From positions 5,154,209-5,218,208 of the forward strand of contig NC_049911.1 of the NCBI RefSeq assembly GCF_001411555.2: a stretch of DNA of 64,000 bases, given 5' to 3'. The stretch comes from Juglans regia (lineage: Eukaryota; Streptophyta; Magnoliopsida; Fagales; Juglandaceae). Of the stretch, positions 1-8,741 are shown one piece after another; the stretch's first letter is position 1; the number at the start of each line of letters is the position of its first letter. Under the pieces are notes generated by a model that was not told where the DNA came from, did no database searches, and was given only the letters and a program-made list of their open reading frames with translations. The position numbers and the translations under genes are program-made.

Positions 1-190
1 TTTTATTATTATTTTATTTAAGCTATTCACTACGTTTAAATTATTTTATTTAACTTGCTATTTTGAAATAAATTTTCGTTGAATCATTTATGTGAACCAT
101 GATCTGAGGATTGGACCTCATTTCTTTCCCTCTATTTTTCTTTTCCTCTTTTTCTTTTCTTCTCCTTTTCTTTTTCCCCCATTTCTTTTT

Positions 191-229
<39 letters not shown>

Positions 230-2454
230 CTCCCCGCATGCGCACGACGCCTCCCCTCTCTCCCCGTGCGTTTTCCTTCCTTTCCCAGCCCACCATCGTG
301 GGCCTCCGTCTGGCGACACCGCCCAGCCCACTGCCTTCCCCACGAGCCAACGACCCCACCCCTCCAATCTCAGCTCTTCCGAAGCCGTCGTTTGCTCCCA
401 TGTGCAACACTAAGCCGTGGCGTTCTTTGTGCGAGCGCGCCACCGTCGCGCCACCACCGGCCACCATTTCTTTACCACTTCGTCTTCGGCCTCCTAGCAA
501 CCCAATGCACCCAACCCAAGCTTCGATCCGCCACCGGTGAAGCACATTCATCAACATTTCAGTTTTGGACTTTGTGGTCTTCGACCGCCCTCTACGCTGC
601 CACCCACGGCCAACCACCACTACCACTAGCTTCACTGACATCTCTAAGCCCATCCCTAGCGATCTAGGCTCTTCGTTTGTACCTGTTCAAAAGTGGGTCT
701 TTGAGACCCACGGCCTAGTGCATTTTGCACTGTTCCGTTGCTGTGTTGCGACCTCTTGCACCTCTGTGATCCTTCGAAAAGTATGTTATAGCGGTGTAAG
801 TATTTTTCCAAATAAATTTTGAGATTTAAATGTATTTTTGCATTAATTCATTTTACTGTGAACTGGTTGGTTATGCCGGACTGACTGCGAAGAGTAGGGG
901 GTCGGCTGGATTGGATTATGGAGTTGTTTGTGTGATTGGTTTATGATGTGAGATTTGTTGGCTGTTTCAAGTTTAAATATTGGTGTTTTGAGTTTGATGT
1001 TGGTTATGGTAGGTATTGATGATTTTAGAAAGTGATGATATATTTTGAGATTATGAGGGTTTTATGTTTTGAGGAATTAAAATAGGTTATTTTAGAAGTT
1101 TCGGTTTAAATATCGAAATACGTGATTGATTGGAAACTTACAGAAATTACGTGATTATTTTTATAAGTGATGATTTATAGTCGACTTGACATTTTTTTAG
1201 GAAAATTCTAAAAAGCTAAGTTGTCCAAGTAAGCGGGGTTCTTATGCTAGATTTGCATAAAAAGAAATGAATTGAGGTTGGTCTGTAAAAAAATGTGCAT
1301 ATTGTTTTAAAAAGAAAATGTGACAAACAATCTCAGTATATATTTTGCATTCACTCATGAGATATATATGAAAGAGAAAATAAATGTTTTTAACATGAAT
1401 AGTGTAGACATGCAATATTTGACATGTTTCTGAAATATGCAAATGAGCGAGTATGATATCATTGAGATTTTTATGCATGTGATATGAAATGATTTGGATC
1501 TGTTTTTGATCAAATGGAAATGATATGGATATGTTTTGCACGTGTTTTGATATGATACGGATATGATAAAACTTTGGCATACTTATCTGTTCTGAATATG
1601 ATTTGAATATGGTTCTGATATGATGATACTGGTTCACGTGATATGGTTGGTACCAACATGATATGATATGAGTGCACCCACTTTGGAAAAAAAATGATCT
1701 TTTTACGTGTTCTTTCTTGAGTGCATACTCGGGGTTCCGAGATTGAAAAAAAGAAAGTTCACCATATGACACTGCCTGGTTTGGCCACCGAGGATAGCAC
1801 AACCCTACCACGAGGGTTAAACATGGTATATGATATCATACGATATGATATGATAAGATTAAGATGTTTAGTTATGTTATGCCAAAGCGTTTTTGAATAT
1901 GAAATGAATCTTTAAATATGAATAGTTGATTTTGAGTATGAAAAGATCGAAAAGTCACTCTGGTTTTCTGATAATACGTTTTTTTTTTTGAGATCTGCAT
2001 ATAAAAATAAAATATTTTGTTTCTGCATACTAAACTTACTGAAAATGCTCATGTTTACATACTGGTAAATGTTCTCTGCTTACTGAGTTGTTGATAACTT
2101 ATCCATTATCTCCACAATATTTTTCAAATGATTTGAATGTTCCAGTTGAGGATCAAGGATATGGAGCATGGGTGAGAGGAGTCAAGAATGATGGTTTAAG
2201 CATAGAAGGTTTATATGGGTATTGAGGATTTTCATTCAGTAAGCTTTTTGTGCTATGATGATGTGATTTGTTGGGAGGTTGATGTTTATATTAAGACTTT
2301 GTATTGTCTTAGAATAGTTATTATGTAGTAATTGATGTAAATAAATGAGTATTTCGTGCAATTGAGAAAAATTAGAGTATTTACTATTTGGATGGGAAAT
2401 GATTTTTAAGTGACATGAGTTAACTCTCCGGACCCTCGGGGACAAGCCGTTACA
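1..2454 (+). mobile_element. Mosaic 5' LTR of a Ty3-type element (copy 1, left end outside window)
   Basis: The end is fixed by the terminal bases GTTACA at 2449-2454, directly followed by an initiator-Met primer site. The first ~950 bases (pyrimidine-rich block, CT microsatellite, C-rich block, then the segment around 840-930) resemble the solo LTR at 61146-63436. From about 1010 onward it resembles the LTRs at 8742-11700, 14278-17091 and, in reverse, those of the two chromoviruses. It is therefore a hybrid of two LTR families. It contains AGCGGGGTTC near 1230, AT-rich ATATGATATG runs near 1490-1860 and no coding sequence; open frames here are chance. A second copy lies at 42542-43151 plus 53721-55720, interrupted by element B. 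Positions 462-466 (CACCA) are the empty insertion site of that element. Confidence 0.85.
195..224. repeat. (CT)15 microsatellite
   Basis: Fifteen uninterrupted CT units lie in the pyrimidine-rich part of the mosaic LTR. The matching place in copy 2 (25988-26001 and 42896-42909) has seven units, so the tract changed length after the block was duplicated. Confidence 0.95.
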
Positions 2455-2456
2455 GT

Positions 2457-2475
2457 TGGCATCAGAGCCAGGTTT
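2457..2475 (+). promoter_or_regulatory. Primer binding site (initiator Met tRNA type)
   Basis: TGGCATCAGAGCCAGGTTT starts two bases after the LTR end. It differs by one base (C for T at the fourth position) from the TGGTATCAGAGC site seen in both chromoviruses of this window, which is complementary to the 3' end of plant initiator methionine tRNA. It establishes a plus-strand element. Confidence 0.9.
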
Positions 2476-3689
2476 AAGATTCTGCAGACTTTATGGATTT
2501 AGGTTGTTGGAATTTAAGGTTTTAGATTTGATTGGCTCATCTTGAAGGTTGTAGGACATGACTTGGAGGTCTAGATTTCGATGTTTACATAAGTTTGAGC
2601 GAAGGCCAGGTTTGAGGTTTTACATACTATAATAAGAGGTTTGATGACAATAAGGTTTTAGAATTTTGAAAGCACTAGGACATGATTTTAAAGATATTTG
2701 GTTTGAGCTTTTGCATACTCATGTTGAGTGGACTATGAAATCTGAGGTTTTGAATATCTGTGGGCTAGGAAGTTAACTCAGATTGGAGGTATGGAAATTT
2801 GTAGATTATAAGAGATGATTTTATTTGTTTTTAAAGTTTTAGAATCTGGCAACCTTTTGGAATATATTCTAGGATGTTTGAGGTCTTAGATGGTGTGGGT
2901 TTTAAAAAGAAGATTCTGAAGAGAACTAAGGCTTTAGATTTTTTTTTTGTTTTTGTTTTTTTTAGATTTTAAGAAATGACTTTCTTTACACTTGGGGTTT
3001 TAGACCAGGTAGGCGTGCTTTGTTGACTATAGGTAAGGATCTTTTATAAGATGTAAGGTTTATATTTTTGAAGGTGCACATAAGTTCAATTGTACGATAA
3101 GTTTGAGGTTCTACAGACTATAAGTTTGAAGTAATTTCATATTTGATATGTATAGAAATTTGATAACTAAGACATGATCATGGGAATATTTCAGGTTTGA
3201 GGTTCTATAGACTATAAACATTTGAGGTTTGGATATCCGTGAGTTTAGGAAGGAATTTCATATTTGAGGTGTAGACTTGTAAAGAATACGAGATGATAAT
3301 GTGGATATTTAAGGTTTTAGATTTTGCAGACTTTATGGTTGAGTTTTGAAGTTTAGGGATTTTAGATCCGACAAGCTTACTTTGTGGACTATAAGAGATA
3401 ATCTTTATAGGATTTAAGGTTTAGATTTTTTTTTTTTTTTTGGTGTGGTTTAGATTCTAAAGATGTACGAGAGTTTAGAGCGATGTCGGGTTTACAATTA
3501 TAGATGGTAGGAATGACTATATGAGTTGGTTAAAGATATGGCTAAGAATGTGTAAAACAAGTTCAAGATTTTATTGAGTCATTTATTTGTCTTTAACTTG
3601 TTTTAAATATTTTAACTGGTACATATATTTTGTTTATACATATTTTGTTTTCTTTCCTTAGAACGTTTAACCGAGTTTAAGATCTGAAG
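2476..3689 (+). repeat. Long non-coding leader with degenerate repeats
   Basis: This 1.2-kb stretch between primer site and gag start has no coding potential. It is built from many degenerate copies of a phrase like GAGGTTCTACAGACTATAAG, for example near 2470, 2611, 3105, 3200 and 3310, each followed by words such as TTTAGGTTTTGAA and AAGAGATGAT. The matching leader of the two chromoviruses is only about 314 bases, so repeat expansion has enlarged it here. Confidence 0.6.
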
Positions 3690-3835
3690 ATGGCTGCTCG
3701 TCTTCGAGTACGAAACCCGGAAGATTTGAACGAAAACAACATGAGAGGGCCTGCACATTCGAGCAATTTAATCGAACTCATCCGCCCACCTTTGATGGAA
3801 GAGTCGATTCCAATGTAGCTAAGGATTGGAAATAA
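3690..3835 (+). pseudogene. Ty3 gag remnant
   Basis: An ATG at 3690 opens a short frame whose first residues (arginine-rich, then DLNENN) resemble the chromovirus gag N-terminus, which has DLNVNEN at the same place. After a frame change the bases from 3758 read FEQFNRTHPPTFDG, the counterpart of IEQFNRMHPPSFDG in the intact gag. About 40 residues between the two blocks are missing and a TAA follows at 3833. No protease, reverse transcriptase or integrase follows, so the element cannot mobilise itself. Confidence 0.8.
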
Positions 3836-5449
3836 GTTCATCGATTTTACAGATTTCGGAAAGTGATTCTAATATAGTTTAAGATTTTAGAATTGCAGAC
3901 TTACGAACCGATTTATAATGAGATTATAGTTTTTAATTCCGCAAGCTTGGTGTGCTAGCTTGAATTATTTTGGAGACTGATTAGGTTGTAACCATTAAAA
4001 TGGGGTTGATCAGAGTTGAGTTATTGATATGAGAATTTTTCAGGAGAGAATATCTTTGGAGATGGAAGGTAATGATCTAGTTTGTATATTTTCTGAGGAT
4101 TGAAGACGTTGATCTAGTTTAGAAAATGATTGTTTTTAGCTCGAGGTTACAGTGGCAGGTTTATGATTTGATCCGTATTAATTTTAAGGATAATAGATGG
4201 TGCAGATTTAGGAAATGATTCTTTTTGATTTTGAGAATATAGGTCTAGGTGATGGAAATGGTAGTGATGGATCACTTGCACATTTGGAGGATTATTGGTT
4301 TTGACTAAGGGTGCATGAGATCGATGCACAGTAGTGGTGAGAGTACATGGATTTAGGAGAGAACAAGTCCTAGTCTCATTTTTGGCTTAGAAGAAGTGGC
4401 TTTGGTAGGTGTTGAGGAGGAGTAGATACAATAGTATTAAATTGAAAAGATCTTGGCTTTGAGTTTTGATGAGATGATCGAAGTGTACGAAGAGGGTTAC
4501 TCAATGGAATGATGGTTGGCAATAATTGTTGTGTTTACCTTCAGGAATTAATTGTGACTTGAGGACACATAGGAATTTAAATTGTGAGGGTATACTTTTC
4601 CTTTGAAGATTGAGCTTCCAGTCGAGAAAATTATGGGCATTGTTATTTAACTTGAAGAGAAATTGTTGGGTCGCCATGAATGGTGTATGATAAAATCTTG
4701 GAAGTTGAAGCTTAGGCATCAGCGGTGGATAACATAATCAAATATTTGAGATAATAAAGCATTAGGATCCATGGGTGTTGTGCAAATAGTTTTTGGTGGA
4801 TTAAAGATTTTAGCAGTATGGCTTAACTTGAGGTCTAATAGTGATGTGCTATTGAAGGAACTAGTCGTGCTAATACTAGCTTATAGGAGTTGAATTAGGT
4901 GGGTGAGTTACCAAGAAAGCTTTGATAATATTTTGGTGAAGTCAATGGTAGTTTGTAATGAGTTTAGTCTCCGCTAGATTAGATGATATTCAGAATTCAG
5001 GTGATGAGCTTTGGGTTTAGGCTGTCAGGTAGAAGTTTATAGGCGCTCTTATTGGTTAACCGGGTTGGATTCGAGCCTTTTTAGGGTATGTATGTTCCTT
5101 ATCTTAGACGAGACAAGTGTATTTTGAGGTGATATTACTTGTTTTCAATTTGGGATGCTGAACTTGATTGATACTGTTTTCAATCTTGTGCTCCATGGTA
5201 TTGTTTTTATGAGGACATCAATTTTATGTATGTGGCGAATTATCAAAGTGCGCAGCAGGAGGATGATATTTTGGTTGTAATTAGGAGTCGTTTAAGGTTA
5301 GTACAGATTATTGAATGGAGCTATTAATCATTGGGATTCCTTAGGTGTTGTATTAAGGCTCTTGTTGAAAAGGAGATTTTGGATATCATAGTCGCCCTAG
5401 GAATACTAGGCGTGATGTGCCACTAGGGGACTAATGAGAGTATGATGGA
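3836..5449 (+). mobile_element. Non-coding interior of the copy-1 element
   Basis: I could find no pol motif on either strand in these 1.6 kb; all frames are short and broken. Together with the gag stub this gives a LARD-like (large retrotransposon derivative) interior of 3 kb. It lies inside the element because it is bounded by the primer site on the left and LTR sequence from 5450 on the right. It is absent from copy 2, where the LTR runs through without interruption. Confidence 0.6.
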
Positions 5450-5683
5450 ATTGAGGATTTTCATTCAGTAAGCTTGTTGTGTTCTGATGATGTGATTTGT
5501 TGGGAGGTTGATGTTTATATTAAGAGTGTGTATTGTCTTAGAATAGTTATTCTGGAGTAATTGATGTAAATAAATGAGTATTTTGTGCGATAGAGAAAAA
5601 TTAGAGTATGTATTATTTGGATGGAAAATGATTTTTAAGTGACATGAGTTAACTCTCCGGACTCTCGGGGACGGGGCGTTACA
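5450..5683 (+). mobile_element. Truncated 3' LTR (last 234 bases)
   Basis: This is a near repeat of 2221-2454: it starts ATTGAGGATTTTCATTCAG and ends GGGGCGTTACA. About 2.2 kb of the expected 3' LTR and the polypurine tract are missing, so a deletion removed them. The base after it (GCTTCGCATGG) is also the base after the solo LTR of copy 2 at 55720, so both copies descend from one insertion. Confidence 0.85.
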
Positions 5684-7020
5684 GCTTCGCATGGACGAAC
5701 GCATCTTCCTATAGAAGAACACGAAGACGAAAACAAGTTCTTCTTCTCATCTTCTTCTTTGCATGCCCAAAACCTCCTAGAATATAGACGACAATCTTAC
5801 AGCCCCTTTGTTTTTTTTTTCCTTTAATTTTCCTCTTGAAGAAAATTTGAAGTCCCCGTTGCACGTAAATTGTACAGCCTCTTTGGTTCCGTCCATTCAG
5901 TTAGTGGAAGAAGACCCAATTTTTAGCTATTAATTCCATTGTCGCTATTAGACAGAGTATCGTTTCTAGATCATTGAATATTCAGGTTCTTTTTTTTCCC
6001 TCTTGTCTCCCCCTAACTCAATTTTCTATGTATTCTACTCTGGTTCCAGGAAACTTGCATTCACTATAATATTGTTTTGTAATCCGGGCCATGAATAAAT
6101 GTCTCTAAAAATTTGCTCATTAAGAAGTACCAAAATCTCATTCAACAGCTGAGCATTTCCAGAAGAAAAATCCTCCCAATTGAGCCCAACTCCAAGCCCC
6201 CGATTGCTCTGTTAAAATCTTCTCCCTTATTCCAAGTTCTCATATTCAAGAGGCCAAAGTCAGAGTTAATGCCAACATCGAAAATAGAGAAAACAAAGTT
6301 CAAAAGCTTTTCCTTGTACACCTAAAAGCAGAAAAAGCAGGTGATATGGAGATGGAGAGCGATGGATTTAGGATACGATATAGAGAGGAAGAGGGTTTTA
6401 GGGTATGATATGGAGAGGAAGAGGGAGAAGAAAACAAAATGGAGAGGGAGGAGAGATAGATGCTTTTTAGAGGGAGAAGAAAGCCACAAGATTGCTTTTG
6501 AGATAGATGTTGACGTGTTAGCCGGTTGCATCTCGGTTCCACATGGTCGGTTGTACCTAGTAGAATTGATTTTTCATTATCAATTTTTTTCCTTGTATTG
6601 ATTACGACTTTCTATCTTCATTTCATGTATGACCATTGAGTGAAATCCTTGCTGCACAAGTGCACATGTTATTAACTGTTTATAGTGTTTACTGTTTAGT
6701 GTTTATGTAGTTATCTCTAAGTCAGTGTTCAGTGTTGTAATAAATGAGACTATTATAACTTATGGCTACATGTTATTTAGTTTTTGAACTATTGTATTTA
6801 TATTTTTTTATTATTTTTTAAGTATTTTTTTATAGGTTCGTAATTAGGCTTTGGTGAGCCCAGAAGTCGAAAAAGAACCTTGAGTTAGCCCAATAAAAGG
6901 TCGAAGCTCCAACCTCCGATCGGAGTCGAAGTGAAAATTCTCCTCCAATGGAGGTCGGAAACAACTACTTCAACTCCGTTGGAGTCAGAGCTTAGGTCCT
7001 AGGTCCTAGTTCTATCATAG
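5684..7020. other. Spacer without recognisable gene (copy 1)
   Basis: I see no gene here. It holds a purine-rich stretch (about 6340-6470) whose long open frames are compositional artefacts, and a dyad-like part near 6900-6990 with repeated GATCGGAGTCG and TTGGAGTC words. It matches 55721-57030 closely with small indels, including a ~25-base deletion near 56480 in the other copy. Confidence 0.6.
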
Positions 7021-7054
<34 letters not shown>

Positions 7055-7063
7055 GAGAGAGAG
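7021..7063. repeat. (GA)n microsatellite
   Basis: An interrupted GA tract lies immediately before the start of the LINE fragment. The paralogous tract at 57031-57050 is shorter. Confidence 0.9.
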
Positions 7064-7064
7064 G

Positions 7065-7973
7065 ATGTTAGCTGTCCTAAGTCTCATAGGCATCTGGACA
7101 CTTCCACTCCCTAATGCAGTAAGAATGTTTGTGTGGAGGGCCTGTAATGAAAGCTTGCCTACAATGGATAACTTGTTGAAAAGGAAAGTGGTGCCAGACA
7201 ACACATGCCCAATCTGTCAATTTGAAATTGAAACATCAGCACATGTCCTATGGAATTGCGAGGCTGCTAAACATGTATGGAGCCAAGGCTGTCGAACGGT
7301 TTAGAAAATGAGTATTACACTCCCTTCTTTGAAAGGAATCTAAAACCATATGGTCACTGCCCTGCAGGAAAATTTGCTTACGGAGGTGGCTATGATAACA
7401 CGACTACTATGGTCCAGAAGGAATGATTTTATTCATGGCAAAGGTTTTATGTACCCGAACCTACTCATCAGCATAGCCAAGAGGGAATTGGATCTATTCA
7501 ACTACAGCCAGAACAGTGAGGACCCAGGCATACCAAGCACTAATGTTCATGCTGCTGCCAAATGGGCACGACCACCTGTAGGCAAGTACAAAATGAATGG
7601 GGATGCCACCCTCAATGAAGAAGAGGGCTTACTTGGCATTGAAGGTATTTTATGGGACAGTCATGGGCAGGTCATTGGCACCATCCAAGCTAAGAGGCGC
7701 CTGAAATTGAGTGCTTATCATGGAGAGGCCTATGCAATGATGATGAGCTCCATCTTCTGCAAAGAGGTGGGTGTGACAAAATTCGTCCTTAAGGGCGACA
7801 CGATGCAGGCTGTAAACTTATTAAATACACCCCAAACCGACTAGAGCTATGGTGGTCTTCTCATTGAGGATGCCAAGCAACTTATGAATGCCTTTGTAGA
7901 GTGGATTGCAGTTCACACCAAGCGGGAAGGCAACACAGCAGCCCACCTTCTAGCACAAAATGCTCCTCATTAG
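7065..7973 (+). pseudogene. 5'-truncated LINE: zinc-binding and RNase H end of ORF2 (copy 1)
   Basis: The first frame (7065-7304) carries the zf-RVT pattern of plant LINE reverse transcriptases: FVWRACNESLPT, then CPIC and HVLWNCEAAKHVW. After a stop, the frame from 7350 has LLWSRRNDFIHGK and an RNase H-like (RVT_3) domain with NGDATLNEEEG, HGEAYAMM, LKGDTMQ and, past an in-frame TAG at 7842-7844, HTKREGNTAAHLLAQNAP before the true stop at 7971. The reverse transcriptase core and endonuclease are absent, as usual for 5'-truncated insertions. The TAG is a tryptophan (TGG) in copy 2. Confidence 0.88.
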
Positions 7974-8079
7974 TGTGGATTTGTATGAACTTTAGGAAAT
8001 TCCTCTTTGTGTTTAGCATGTAGTAAATATTGAGTTACTGTAATCTCCAGTTCACAGTAATAAAATGGTTTCCAGTTTC

Positions 8080-8093
8080 AAAAAAAAAAAAAA
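8080..8093 (+). other. LINE poly(A) tail
   Basis: Fourteen A residues follow 106 bases of 3' untranslated region and an AATAAAATGG signal-like word at 8059. This marks the 3' end of the LINE and its plus orientation. No convincing target-site duplication is visible. Confidence 0.85.
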
Positions 8094-8741
8094 GGGACCT
8101 TTGTTTCTGAAGGGGCTAAGGGACTTACTTCCCACTCTCAATACGATTAAACAGATTGTGATTATGTGATGTAAGACAATAAGAAATGCAACAGCTCATG
8201 ATTGTGATCATTTGTAGCACAATACATACATCAACTTTTGATTCTCCTAAAACTACAAAACATGTTATATGACTCAACAAGATAATCAAGAATGATGAGA
8301 ACCAGGGTGGGCCTGCCCTTGAAGATCTTTTGAAAGTTTCAGATGAGCCAATTATAAGATCAAGAGCCAAAAAGATCAAGGAAGCAATGCAATGATTGGT
8401 GCAATCTACTTGGGACGAAGCTAACAAGAGCCCAACACTCAAGATGAGCTTGAAAGAAGGAGAACCAGTTTTAATCCACTTGATTCAAGCTGTGGAAGAC
8501 ATGACCTAAAGATAGGACCTATTGTTATTGGATGCTTCCAAATTGGTTAAATGATTTATTTTATTAGTTTATAATAAGTGGGCATGAGGATGATTAGCCC
8601 ACATATGTCTCTTATTTCTTATGAACTAGGGTTTTTTGGAAGGCCTTGTATTTTGGCCAAGAGCTTATTTGGAAAGTTATTTTTTAGGAACTAGGGTTTC
8701 ATGAATTTACTGTAGCGTTACTGTAGCTGCGACTACTGTAG
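8094..8741 (+). mobile_element. 3' end of a Ty3-type retroelement (copy 1)
   Basis: The frame around 8288-8507 reads GGPALEDLLK, RSRAKKIKEAMQ, TWDEANKSPTLKM, KEGEPVLIHLIQAVEDMT and stop, with one TGA after AMQ. This resembles the polyprotein tail found next to LTRs in many plant Ty3 elements. A non-coding part with AACTAGGGTTT repeats and ACTGTAGC words follows. The similarity with copy 2 (58082-58730) ends abruptly at 8741, the breakpoint of a deletion. Confidence 0.6.

Noticed and set aside
50..667. Long overlapping frames on both strands in the CT/C-rich LTR block
   Set aside because: They follow base composition (Ser/Leu/Pro or Arg/Glu/Lys repeats), recur in every LTR of the family and overlap in several frames.
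1242..1811. Minus-strand 189-residue frame, repeated in similar form at 26818, 34671, 43726, 51746 and 54614
   Set aside because: Recurs in each LTR copy because the LTR has few stops in this frame; rich in His/Ile/Tyr from ATATGATATG repeats and without any known motif.
6992..7204. Minus-strand frame with Ser-Leu repeats over the GA tract
   Set aside because: Antisense of the microsatellite and the LINE zinc-binding region.
8125..8442. Minus-strand 105-residue frame (and 58228-58431)
   Set aside because: Antisense of the retroelement coding tail, which has recognisable motifs on the plus strand.
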